Assembly (NCBI GenBank): GCA_002382805.1
Contig: DGAD01000007.1
Coordinates: 62,001 to 126,000, forward strand
Direction of reading: 5' to 3'
DNA from: Clostridiales bacterium UBA4039
GTDB lineage: Bacteria > Bacillota > Clostridia > Lachnospirales > Vallitaleaceae
Length of the DNA: 64,000 nucleotides
Shown: positions 46,839-55,483 of the stretch, in pieces
Layout: the number at the start of each line of letters is the position of its first letter
Position numbering within the stretch: position 1 is the first letter of the stretch
The notes under the pieces: generated by a model
Told to the model about the DNA's origin: nothing
Seen by the model: the letters and a program-made list of their open reading frames with translations, nothing else
Databases searched by the model: none
Position numbers and translations under genes: made by a program

Positions 46839-47924
46839 GTGAAAAAAAGAATTGGATTATTGACAAGTGGTGGAGACTGTCCAGGTTTAAATGCAACAAT
46901 TCGTGGTGTTGCAAAAGCGGCATATGGCATGATGGATTGTGAAATTATTGGAATTAAAGATGGATTTAAAGGATTAATAGAAAATGATGCTGTAATAATG
47001 GAGCCTAAGGACTTTTCAGGTATTTTAACTCGGGGAGGGACAATTTTAGGAACGGCTCGGACACCTTTTAAAAAAATGCGTAAAATAGAAGAAGACGGTG
47101 TAGATAAAGTTAAAAATATGCTGGAGACATACAAAGCGCTTAATCTTGATTGCTTAGTATGCTTAGGTGGCGCAGGAACACACAAAAATGCGAATTTATT
47201 ACGTGAGGAAGGTCTTAATGTCATTGGACTTCCAAAAACAATTGACAATGATATCTGGGGCACAGATGTTACTTTTGGCTTTCATAGTGCGGTGGATATT
47301 GCCACAGAAGTGATTGATCGGATTCATACAACAGCAGATTCCCATGACCGTGTCATGCTAGTTGAGCTCATGGGCAATAAAGCGGGATGGTTGACCCTGC
47401 ATTCGGGTGTTGCTGGTGGAGCGGATGTTATATTAATTCCGGAGATTCCATATGATCCCGATATTGTCATTGAAGCGCTTAAAAAGCGTCAACGTAACGG
47501 CAAGAATTTTTCAATTATTGCCATTGCCGAAGGGGCAATGACGAAAGAAGAAGATAAAATGAGTAAAAAAGATTTGAAAAATCATCGTAAATCGATGAAA
47601 TACCCAACAGTATCCTATCGTTTAGCTGAATACATTCAAAACAAAACGGATATCGAGACGCGTGTGACAGTTCCGGGACATCAACAACGTGGGGGTTCAC
47701 CATCGCCATATGACCGAGTGTTGGCCTCACAATTAGGAGCGTATGCGGCAAAGCTTATTCATGAAGAAAACTACGGTATGACAGTGTCGATAGATAATAA
47801 TACTATTCGGGCTACGCCTCTGGAAGAAGTTGCAGGAAAGCTAAAAATCGTTCCCAAAGATGATAATTTGATTTTGACGGGAAAATTGATTGGCATTAAT
47901 TTTGGAGATGAATATTTGACATGA
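46839..47924 (+). CDS. pfkA: 6-phosphofructokinase, variant nucleotide-site motif
   Basis: A 361-residue phosphofructokinase A-type protein (fructose-6-phosphate to fructose-1,6-bisphosphate). Conserved: GLLTSGGDCPGLNATIRG at the N-terminus, PKTIDNDIWGTDVTFGF with catalytic Asp136 (TIDND), VELMGNKAGWLTLHSG and VPGHQQRGGSPSPYDRV. Unusual: the Mg-nucleotide loop is GGAGT (110-114), so Ala112 occupies the place of Asp103 of the Bacillus enzyme; related Clostridia paralogues as I recall often have GGNGT. ATP or PPi preference therefore cannot be assumed. GTG 46839 is chosen because AAGGAGG lies seven bases upstream. The 3' end overlaps the next gene by four bases. Confidence 0.88.
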   Translation: MKKRIGLLTSGGDCPGLNATIRGVAKAAYGMMDCEIIGIKDGFKGLIENDAVIMEPKDFSGILTRGGTILGTARTPFKKMRKIEEDGVDKVKNMLETYKALNLDCLVCLGGAGTHKNANLLREEGLNVIGLPKTIDNDIWGTDVTFGFHSAVDIATEVIDRIHTTADSHDRVMLVELMGNKAGWLTLHSGVAGGADVILIPEIPYDPDIVIEALKKRQRNGKNFSIIAIAEGAMTKEEDKMSKKDLKNHRKSMKYPTVSYRLAEYIQNKTDIETRVTVPGHQQRGGSPSPYDRVLASQLGAYAAKLIHEENYGMTVSIDNNTIRATPLEEVAGKLKIVPKDDNLILTGKLIGINFGDEYLT

Positions 47925-49027
47925 AATTTGTACATATAGCAGACTTACATGTGGGACAAACGTTTCAAAGTGCCTCTTTTGGAGGCCAATTTGGAACAAT
48001 AAAGCGTCAGGCCATTAAAGAAAATCTACGAAAAGTTATTGAGTTTTGTAATCAGCAGACCGTTGACTTTTTGTTGATGGCCGGAGACTGCATTGAGGCG
48101 GATTATGCTCAAATAAGTGATTGGCTTGACATGCGCTATTTATTTGAACAGCTGGATAAAACGCGCGTTATTATGATAGCAGGTAATCATGATCCGACGA
48201 CGCTGACACAAAAAGCTGTGCAATCGATTCAGTGGCCGGATAATGTGAAAATAGTAGAAAAAGCTTATGAACAGCTTCGATTCGAACAAGAAGATGTTAC
48301 TTTTTTCTGCACCTCATGGCAAGCAAAAAATGGAGCAAGCTTTGATTATGAATACCTTAAAGAGAGGTTGAATGCAACCACAACAACGAACAATATCGGT
48401 ATATTTCATGGAGATATCTACAACGGTGATGGATATATGCCCTTAGATCGAAAATGGCTTTTAAACTCGGAGCTTGATTATATTGCTTTAGGGCATATTC
48501 ATAAAATGGATATTATCGCAAACAAGTTGGCATATCCTGGAAGCTTAGAACCTCTTGACTTTGGAGAAACAGGTAATCATGGCTTTATCTATGGAACATT
48601 GGAGGCGACAGGGCTTAACTTGCAAGCGGTAACACAAATGATTCATCCAATGAAAATTCATGAATTAGATATATCAGGATTTACGTCCATGATGGAAATA
48701 TTAGATGCAATCAAAAAAGCGGTAGAAGGATATCAGCGAGAGGATATGCTGCGCTTGGTGCTCATCGGAGAAATGGATGAACCATTTTCTCTCTTAAAGG
48801 CAACGGTAAATGATGATTGGAACCTATGGATAGGTTCTTTAATCAGCTATTTGGAAGTTGTAGACAAAACAATAGGGACATTGGATTTAGAACAGATTTA
48901 TTCAGAGCATAAAGAGGATATTATCGGATATTACATAGAAGCATTGCGACAAGAAGGAGAAAAAGATGTGGCATATCAACAAGCCTTAGAACTCGGCGTA
49001 AAGATGCTACTAGATGAGGTGAAATAG
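47921..49027 (+). CDS. SbcD/YhaO-like metallophosphoesterase (DNA repair exonuclease type)
   Basis: A 368-residue calcineurin-like phosphoesterase with all five metal motifs: IADLHVGQTF, LMAGDCIEADY, AGNHDPTT, GIFHGDIY and ALGHIHKMD. The family partner is an SbcC/Rad50-like ATPase, which follows directly. Such pairs act on DNA ends or hairpins; the YhaO/YhaN branch is less well understood. It is coupled by ATGA overlap to phosphofructokinase, an odd operon partner. Confidence 0.9.
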   Translation: MKFVHIADLHVGQTFQSASFGGQFGTIKRQAIKENLRKVIEFCNQQTVDFLLMAGDCIEADYAQISDWLDMRYLFEQLDKTRVIMIAGNHDPTTLTQKAVQSIQWPDNVKIVEKAYEQLRFEQEDVTFFCTSWQAKNGASFDYEYLKERLNATTTTNNIGIFHGDIYNGDGYMPLDRKWLLNSELDYIALGHIHKMDIIANKLAYPGSLEPLDFGETGNHGFIYGTLEATGLNLQAVTQMIHPMKIHELDISGFTSMMEILDAIKKAVEGYQREDMLRLVLIGEMDEPFSLLKATVNDDWNLWIGSLISYLEVVDKTIGTLDLEQIYSEHKEDIIGYYIEALRQEGEKDVAYQQALELGVKMLLDEVK

Positions 49028-49035
49028 GAGACATC

Positions 49036-51234
49036 ATGATCATAAAAGAACTTGAACTATTACATTTTGGAAAGTTTCACGACAAAAAAATAGTATTGAA
49101 TGACCAGGTCAATCTTATATATGGATTAAATGAATCAGGTAAGACCACTCTATGGCACTTTATTGTAGGTATGTTTTTTGGTTTTTTTAAACCATATATT
49201 AAAACCCGGCGATACCTAGAGGTCCATGGAAAGTACCAACCATGGGAAAGCTTTCAATATTGTGGAAGTATGACCATTTATGATGAAGGTCTAAAACGTA
49301 CATTGCGAATCTATAGAAACTTTCGTCAAGGGGAAGAAGCGGTTACGGTTCATGATGTAGATACGGGTGAAGATATTACAGGTTTATATGAGATGCATCC
49401 TGTTTTTCGTTTACCAGACATTGCAAAAATGCATCTAAAGCTTTCGTATTTTGGTTATACGAATATGGGCGCCATATCTCAATTAGGTCATGCAACAGAT
49501 GAAAATTTGCTGATTGAGCTTAAACAAGCCGTTGTTAATGCATTATCCAGTAAAACCTTAAATGTGTCGATGCACAAATTACAACAAAAGCTTGATAATG
49601 AAATAGGACGCATCGGCTCAAAAAACAAAAAAACATCGGTATATGCAAAATCCATCGAAAAACTTGAAAGCCTTCAAATAGAACGCCAACATGTCCTTAA
49701 TAATGAGCAGAAACTTTTTGAAGATATCCAATATCAAAAGACGCTTGAACATGACTTAGCAACAGTTCAGGAACAATTATACTATGTTCAAGTCTATGAA
49801 CAATACATAGAAAAAAAACAATTAAGTGAACGTTTAGACCATATTAAAGCCCTTAATCAGGAACAATACAATATCCAAGAAAAGATTACAACCATTAAGC
49901 GTAATACACCTTATAGTCTTGAAGAAATTTATGATGCCAAGGAAAAGTATGCAGAAAAGTTTCGACTGGAAAGTACTTTGTCAACCGTGGAACAAAAATA
50001 TCAAGAATATCACAAAATACAAGACGATCTATTAGACCAATTAAAAAGTTGTGAAGAGCAAGAAAAAACGTTTAAGCCACAACCCCAAAAATGGAAGAAC
50101 TATGGCTTTTGGGGACTGCTTTTTTTCATGGGGCTTATAGGTATATTTAGTCTCGTCCAACATCTATGGGGACTATCTGTCCTTATGGGAGTGGCTATGG
50201 GCGCACAAAGTATCTTGGGCGTATTCAGACAGAGATATATAGTCAAGCAAAGAGCAGATAAAGCCATGTTAGCTCAGCAAAAGCAACAATATTATGAACA
50301 ATTGGAAAAAGTAAAAGAACAGGGGGATACTATTCAAGGGAGTGTTCGACAAGTACATCAACAATTAGCAAAGATCAATGAAGAATTAATGCCGATCATG
50401 AACTTGTTGGCATTGCAAAACATACATGACTTTGAAGAACGTATAGCTGAATATCAAAAAATCAAGGGCTATGAATTAGAACGTATTCGATTGGAAGAAC
50501 AGGAAAAAAATCTTCTGGGAGCCAATGATTATGCAAGCCTTGAAAAACAAGTACAAGCCTATGATTTCGCAAAAAATGAACGTATAATGCAAAAATGGAA
50601 TCAGGAACAGTTAAATGCATGGAAAGATTCCAAAGAAATGCTTCAGGACAAGCAGCAGCAAATCAGATATGAGCAAATCAAGATATCGACCCGGTTACAG
50701 GAAAGTCGAAAAGCATATAAAACACTTACATCTATAGATGAAGAAATAGAGGAAACACAAAAAAGAAAACAAGGTTATGAACATGAATTGAAAGTCTATA
50801 AGATTATAGATACAACGTTGGAAAAAATAACCAAGGAGCTTAAATATGAGTTTGCCCCTTCGATGAACCAAACACTTTCACACTTACTCACTAAAATAAC
50901 CTCTAGAAAATATACAGAGGTAAAGATTACATCGGATATGGAGATTATGTTTAAGGACCCTATCTCAAAACGAATGCAAGGGGTTTCAACATTAAGCCGA
51001 GGAACGATGGATTTGTTTTATATTGCCTTTAGATATGCTATTGCAAAATGGAGTCAGCATGAGCAGCAGATTCCTTTTGTGTTGGATGAAGTTTTTGCGT
51101 ATTTTGATGATGCTAGACTGAACGATGCAATGGATGCATTAACCGAGTTTAATGCCCAGGTAATTTTATTTACCTGCCAAGAGCGTGAAAAAATATTGGC
51201 TGAAAAAAAATCAATGCACATTATACATTTATAA
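49036..51234 (+). CDS. YhaN-like AAA ATPase (SbcC/Rad50-type) with central membrane hairpin
   Basis: A 732-residue P-loop ATPase: Walker A YGLNESGKTTLWHF (about 30-43) at the N-terminus, long coiled coils (about 190-345 and 410-620), two membrane helices in the middle (about 355-395; FWGLLFFMGLIGIFSLVQHL), and the C-terminal signature STLSRGTMDLFY with Walker B FVLDEVFAYFDD. The membrane hairpin in place of a zinc hook is the YhaN mark. It should form a complex with the phosphoesterase just upstream, tethered to the membrane. The start ATG 49036 follows TAGGAGACATC. Confidence 0.88.
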   Translation: MIIKELELLHFGKFHDKKIVLNDQVNLIYGLNESGKTTLWHFIVGMFFGFFKPYIKTRRYLEVHGKYQPWESFQYCGSMTIYDEGLKRTLRIYRNFRQGEEAVTVHDVDTGEDITGLYEMHPVFRLPDIAKMHLKLSYFGYTNMGAISQLGHATDENLLIELKQAVVNALSSKTLNVSMHKLQQKLDNEIGRIGSKNKKTSVYAKSIEKLESLQIERQHVLNNEQKLFEDIQYQKTLEHDLATVQEQLYYVQVYEQYIEKKQLSERLDHIKALNQEQYNIQEKITTIKRNTPYSLEEIYDAKEKYAEKFRLESTLSTVEQKYQEYHKIQDDLLDQLKSCEEQEKTFKPQPQKWKNYGFWGLLFFMGLIGIFSLVQHLWGLSVLMGVAMGAQSILGVFRQRYIVKQRADKAMLAQQKQQYYEQLEKVKEQGDTIQGSVRQVHQQLAKINEELMPIMNLLALQNIHDFEERIAEYQKIKGYELERIRLEEQEKNLLGANDYASLEKQVQAYDFAKNERIMQKWNQEQLNAWKDSKEMLQDKQQQIRYEQIKISTRLQESRKAYKTLTSIDEEIEETQKRKQGYEHELKVYKIIDTTLEKITKELKYEFAPSMNQTLSHLLTKITSRKYTEVKITSDMEIMFKDPISKRMQGVSTLSRGTMDLFYIAFRYAIAKWSQHEQQIPFVLDEVFAYFDDARLNDAMDALTEFNAQVILFTCQEREKILAEKKSMHIIHL

Positions 51235-51254
51235 TAAAAACTTCTATTTTTTCC

Positions 51255-51283
51255 TTGCATTCTCTGAATAAATATTGTATAAT
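51255..51283 (+). promoter_or_regulatory. promoter of tRNA-Arg
   Basis: TTGCAT (51255-51260), 17-bp spacer, TATAAT (51278-51283), ending 18 bases before the mature tRNA 5' end. Confidence 0.75.
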
Positions 51284-51301
51284 GCATAAGCACCAACAAG
51301 T

Positions 51302-51375
51302 GCAGGCATGGCTCAACTGGATAGAGCATCTGACTTCGGATCAGAGGGTTGTGGGTTCAAGTCCTACTGCCTGCG
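51302..51375 (+). tRNA. tRNA-Arg (anticodon TCG)
   Basis: A 74-nt cloverleaf: acceptor GCAGGCA/TGCCTGC with discriminator G, D arm GCTC..GAGC, anticodon stem TCTGA/TCAGA with loop CTTCGGA (anticodon TCG, reading CGA and probably CGN with A34-independent wobble), and T arm GTGGG-TTCAAGT-CCTAC. CCA is not encoded. It is a single-gene unit with its own promoter and terminator. Confidence 0.95.
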
Positions 51376-51382
51376 TAGATAA

Positions 51383-51425
51383 AAAGACCAATTTTAACAA
51401 AGAATTTGTTAAAATTGGTCTTTTT
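51383..51425 (+). terminator. terminator of tRNA-Arg
   Basis: A perfect stem of up to 19 bp (AAAGACCAATTTTAACAAA with its complement, loop GAA) followed by TTTTT. It begins eight bases after the tRNA 3' end. Confidence 0.92.
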
Positions 51426-51492
51426 CGTTTTGACGTTATGGCTAGAGGATGGTAAAATGATATAAAAGTGTAAAAAATAGGAGGAATTTTTT

Positions 51493-52952
51493 ATGAATAA
51501 TATTGTAAGGGCCGATGTTCAAAAAAAGAATAATTTTATGTTGCTTGCGACGAGTATCTCTATGGTTATAGGGATGAGTTATTCGCTATTTGGACCGGGA
51601 ACAGATAGGATTGCCTATTATTATGGAGTGGAGTTATTATTCGTTATCGCAGCATATTTTATTACAACAAAAATCCTTCAGAAGGCACATGTATTTGGAT
51701 ATGCAAGTGTTATCATTCTTGGAGGCGCAGGCATTGGTATTGGGTTAGTTCATGGTGGGACACTGATGGCATTGCTTATATGCTTTTTTATCCTTGTGTT
51801 TGGCGTTGTACAACTCAATGTACGCCTATTTGGTCTTGGAACAGTGATTAGCCTTGTATCCTTGGTTATTAACACAATAAATCCTCAACACGATGCGACT
51901 TATCTTACCGAAAATATAGGTGGGATTATATTGACTTTTTTGTTAACAGCATTTCTCTTAGGCCTTGTCGTATTCCTATGTAATAAACAATTTGTACACT
52001 TGCAGCAAATGTTTTCACAACTAGAAGATCAAAGCCGGGAAAAAGAAGACGTATCATCAAGAGCTCAAGATGCCATTAGTAATATTTTGGAAAATATTGA
52101 AAAAGTAAATCAACGTCTCATTGAAAGTGTAAATGAGCAGACAAATGTGTTAGGAACTATGAAAGAAGTCTCAAATGCCAGCCAAGATGAACAAGAACAG
52201 ATTCATCAAATTGCTCAAAATGCTTCGGAAAACAATGTGAAGATTACAGAATTAACAGAGCTTTAGCAGATAGTACGAATAATGTCTATAATCTTTCAAC
52301 ATCGGGTGTTAATGATATGAAAACACTTGAAAAGCATATGGGAGAACTCAATGAAGTGATAAAAGAGTTAGCGGGTAATTTTGTAACACTATCAGATAAG
52401 ATTGAAGAAACAACTAGCTTTACAGCAAATATTCAAGAAATCACAGAACAGACCAACTTGCTTGCACTGAATGCGTCAATTGAAGCAGCACGTGCAGGAG
52501 AAGCAGGCAAAGGTTTTGCGGTGGTAGCGGATGAAATACGAAAACTTGCTGAAACGACAAAGACTGCGACCGTCAAGATTACAGATAACTTGACAAGTGT
52601 AACTGCAACCAACAACCTTGCAAAAGAGAGTATGGAAGATAGTAGTAAAAAGCTTCAGGATAGTTTGAACTATACACATTTAGTTAATGAAAACTTTAAT
52701 GAGTTAAAGACAATTGTCAATGAAATAAAACTTGCTTTTGATACACTTGAAAATATATCGCATTCTATCAAAGACAATACGGATGATGTGGACCAAGCGG
52801 CCACACGTTTAGTTTCAATGATTGAAAATACAACAGCAAGTATGGAAGAAATCAGCGCAAGCAATACCATTATTACTGAAAATAACAAAGAAATATCCGA
52901 TGTTATGAAAGAAACATCGGATAAGGCAAAACACTTATTGGTATCGCATTAA
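51493..52952 (+). pseudogene. methyl-accepting chemotaxis protein, frameshifted
   Basis: The first frame (51493-52266) encodes about six transmembrane helices (residues 14-180) and the start of a coiled coil, ending prematurely at TAG 52264. The coding sense continues in the -1 frame from about 52260 ([16 protein letters not shown]...) to 52952, with the intact receptor tip [20 protein letters not shown] and [16 protein letters not shown]. Joined, the protein would be about 486 residues, a receptor with a multi-helix membrane sensor and no obvious HAMP domain. One missing base near 52257-52260 explains everything. No slippery heptamer is present. It may be a real pseudogene or a sequencing error. 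The 3' end overlaps the convergent helicase loader gene by 18 bp. Confidence 0.85.
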
Positions 52953-53924
52953 GCGAATATCAGATCCAAATAATTTGAGCTGGGTATAATAGCCAAATAT
53001 TCGAGAAACAATACGCTCTGAATATTTATTAACCCACTCATTTGGATTTAGGTTTGTTGAGATAACAGTTGCTCGGCGGTTCATTAATCTTGAATTTAAG
53101 CAATTGAACAATTCTGCACTGGTTAGCGCATTGTTAAATTCAGTGCCAAGGTCATCAATGATGAGAAGATCACATTGAAAAATGGTTTCGATATCATCAT
53201 TGGTGACAATTTCTTCTTCTTTATGAAAACGATAGTTTTCAAATAATCTAAATAATTGGAATGAGGAGAGATAAATAACTGTTTTTCCTTGATCTAGTAA
53301 CTCTTTGGCAATGCTATTGCACAAAAACGTTTTCCCCAATCCTGAGCGTCCATATAATATAAGATTGTTAAATGTTGTATTAAAATCTTCAACAAAATTT
53401 AAGCATGCTTGATGCACTGAACGCATATTTTCAAAAGAAGACATTCCAGTTTTTGGATCTTTTTCTTTTGAATAATAATCAAATGAAAATGTAGAAAAAT
53501 TTTCTTTTTCTAAAATCTGCTTTAAGTTGGATTGCTCATAGGCATAATCTATAATAGCCTGTTTAAGACAATGACATTTTTGGTTTTGAATATAACCGCT
53601 ATCTTTACAATCACTACACGTATAAATCGGTTCTAAATAATCAGCGGGATATCCGTTGCTTTTTAGTAATGTAGCTTTTTGCTGTTTAAGCTTATCCAAA
53701 TTTAGTGTTAATTCTTGAGCATAAGTTGCTTTATGTTCAGGATTGGCTATTGTTTTTTGAATGGCGGTTAATCCCAGGGATGAAATCTTTTTATGGATCG
53801 TCTCAAGCTGAGGGATGTTTGAAAAGACTTCTTCCATGCGCTTATTTTGTAATTGGCTATTGGTGGCCTTGCGTTGGTCATAAGCACGCATAATTTTATT
53901 ATAATCACTTTTGGTCATACTCAT
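52935..53924 (-). CDS. DnaC/DnaI-like helicase loader ATPase
   Basis: A 329-residue AAA+ loader. A zinc-like cluster [17 protein letters not shown] (about 100-116) is followed by Walker [17 protein letters not shown] (about 193-208), Walker [12 protein letters not shown] and an arginine-finger region [20 protein letters not shown]. The domain order matches DnaI of Bacillus, which loads the replicative helicase at oriC with DnaD and DnaB. The start overlaps the dnaD-like stop by four bases, so the two proteins are made together. The IstB transposon protein is a relative, but no transposase is present. Confidence 0.9.
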   Translation of the reverse strand: MSMTKSDYNKIMRAYDQRKATNSQLQNKRMEEVFSNIPQLETIHKKISSLGLTAIQKTIANPEHKATYAQELTLNLDKLKQQKATLLKSNGYPADYLEPIYTCSDCKDSGYIQNQKCHCLKQAIIDYAYEQSNLKQILEKENFSTFSFDYYSKEKDPKTGMSSFENMRSVHQACLNFVEDFNTTFNNLILYGRSGLGKTFLCNSIAKELLDQGKTVIYLSSFQLFRLFENYRFHKEEEIVTNDDIETIFQCDLLIIDDLGTEFNNALTSAELFNCLNSRLMNRRATVISTNLNPNEWVNKYSERIVSRIFGYYTQLKLFGSDIRLMRYQ

Positions 53925-55108
53925 GAAGAAAACCTCTTTCCATTAAACTCTTGCATGCGCAGTTCCATTGCTTTTTTCTCCAATGCCTCATAATCATATT
54001 GGCGTTGATCGTAATCATTAAACGCATTAGGACGTTTTGCAGAAGATTTAGTATGAGATGAAGGGTTTGCTTTTGGTGACGCATAGGTCTTTTTGTTGTC
54101 TTCATCAATGTTCTTTAGATCGGCAAGGGTTTTGACACCTTGATTAGACCAACTTGCTAAAATACTGTCCGTATAGCGCATTTCTGCTTTATTGATTTGA
54201 TTAATGGTTCGCATACACGCTTCTTCAATAACGCTGATATCCATCTGATAAGAATTTAGCCAACGGTCCATAAGCTTAATTTGTTGCGGTGTAGGTGAAC
54301 GGTCAGTAATTCCATACGCCTTTAAAATAGTAAAATACGAGCGTTTATAGGTTTCTGTTCGAACCTTTGCTTTTTCAATAGTATTGATGGCGTTGTCTGC
54401 CCAATCAATAGCCACTTTTTCAATGTAGCGCATATTTCGATGGTCATTATCGACACAATATTCAATCATAAGCTCAATCACGTCAATTGGAAGCCCTAAC
54501 CAATCATGAAAGCCTATAACCGTTTTAACTTCCTCGCTGGATAAGGTTTTACCCAAGTATTTTTGAATGATATAGAATAATTGGGTGAATTCATCTTGTG
54601 AAGCAAAGTTGGCAATCTCTTGATTCGTATAGTCCGGTTTAGTATGGATAACACGTAAGTGATTCGATGGACGTGTTTGAGGTTGCGGTTTAACTTCATC
54701 GTGTTGTATAGACATATTATAATCGGGCATGGGGGATTCACGATGGAGTGCATTGGGTGTTCTGCGGTCAGGATCATTTTGTGGATCATTTGGCTCTGTA
54801 GGCTCAAGATGATTAAAATGTATTTCTGTCAATTGATGATTTTCAAAGGTTAACGTTATGATACGTTCACTTTGAAAATAATTCAGGGCACGAAGGACAT
54901 CAGATTCTGTCATCAAAAGAATGTCAGCAATCTGTGTTAAATTTAAATTTAAGTTTCCGCAAGTCATATATCGCAATAAAATGAGATATACCTTTATGAA
55001 TTCGCCATTTGCTTTCGCTATACATTGATCTATAAAAAAATTAGGAACAAATGTATAAGGCACGAAGTTGTGTGGTTTTAATTTTACATAATTTGTATTC
55101 ACGATCAT
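53921..55108 (-). CDS. DnaD-domain replication initiation protein
   Basis: A 395-residue protein with an N-terminal winged-helix-like part (about 1-100), a low-complexity linker rich in Pro, Asn and Asp (about 105-160), and two consecutive DnaD/DnaB-C type domains: about 175-245 (FTQLFYIIQKYLGKTLSSEE to YIEKVAIDWA) and about 255-325 (SYFTILKAYGITDRSPTPQQ to YTDSILASWS). The tandem layout resembles DnaB/DnaD primosome proteins. ATG 55108 is taken as start, although GTG 55102 has better spacing (eight bases) from AGTAGG. It acts with the helicase loader gene next to it. Confidence 0.88.
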   Translation of the reverse strand: MIVNTNYVKLKPHNFVPYTFVPNFFIDQCIAKANGEFIKVYLILLRYMTCGNLNLNLTQIADILLMTESDVLRALNYFQSERIITLTFENHQLTEIHFNHLEPTEPNDPQNDPDRRTPNALHRESPMPDYNMSIQHDEVKPQPQTRPSNHLRVIHTKPDYTNQEIANFASQDEFTQLFYIIQKYLGKTLSSEEVKTVIGFHDWLGLPIDVIELMIEYCVDNDHRNMRYIEKVAIDWADNAINTIEKAKVRTETYKRSYFTILKAYGITDRSPTPQQIKLMDRWLNSYQMDISVIEEACMRTINQINKAEMRYTDSILASWSNQGVKTLADLKNIDEDNKKTYASPKANPSSHTKSSAKRPNAFNDYDQRQYDYEALEKKAMELRMQEFNGKRFSS

Positions 55109-55181
55109 TACCTACTTTATATTTATTTCTCTGCAATTTAAGAAGGCGATAACAATCGCCCCAGCCTTTTAAGATAAATTC

Positions 55182-55210
55182 ATTATAGCATATATATGCC
55201 GCCTTTTTAA
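55182..55210 (-). promoter_or_regulatory. promoter of the dnaD-helicase loader operon, with palindrome
   Basis: Read on the minus strand: TTAAAA (55205-55210), 17-bp spacer, TATAAT (55182-55187). The spacer contains the perfect palindrome GCATATATATGC (55188-55199). A small hairpin GGCGAT-AACA-ATCGCC (55145-55160, plus strand) falls in the 5' untranslated region. Confidence 0.55.
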
Positions 55211-55302
55211 TAGGTGAATATGGCGCGAAAATGTTACAAAGAAGGAACAAGGGTGTCATATGTTATCTAAATGCATGAAAAACGCAAATAAGTGTATAAC
55301 AT

Positions 55303-55320
55303 TGTGGATAATGTGGATAA
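55303..55320 (-). promoter_or_regulatory. two tandem perfect DnaA boxes
   Basis: TGTGGATAA occurs at 55303-55311 and again directly after at 55312-55320; each is the complement of TTATCCACA. They lie about 100 bp upstream of the dnaD promoter. Two weaker copies in the same orientation follow at 55466-55474 (TGTGGATAG) and 55475-55483 (TGTGGAAAT). The rest of the 375-bp gap 55109-55483 is AT-rich and holds the murC terminator. Confidence 0.6.
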
Positions 55321-55389
55321 GCAAGAGAAAAATTCTCCTTGACAATTTTAATTTTTTTTTATTGCGCTAGAAATAGCACTAGAAAATTT

Positions 55390-55434
55390 GAAAAAAAAGA
55401 AAAACAGAGAAAAGTTGAATGACCTTTTCTCTGT
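55390..55434 (-). terminator. murC terminator
   Basis: On the minus strand an 11-bp stem (plus-strand ACAGAGAAAAG at 55404-55414 and CTTTTCTCTGT at 55424-55434) is followed by a long T-rich run (plus-strand AAAAAAAAGAAAA). Confidence 0.85.
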
Positions 55435-55483
55435 ACAAACTCTTTGTCAAGTTTTTAATAAAAATTGTGGATAGTGTGGAAAT

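Noticed and set aside
52240..52280. Programmed -1 frameshifting in the chemoreceptor gene
   Set aside because: No X-XXY-YYZ slippery heptamer or clear downstream stem is present at the junction (TTAACAGAGCTTTAG).
52935..53924. IstB-type transposon helper ATPase
   Set aside because: The Cys cluster before Walker A and the overlap with a DnaD-domain gene fit a helicase loader; there is no transposase or terminal inverted repeat nearby.
55109..55483. Chromosomal origin of replication
   Set aside because: There are DnaA boxes and AT-rich DNA, but dnaA, dnaN, recF and gyrB are absent, and four boxes are too few to claim oriC.
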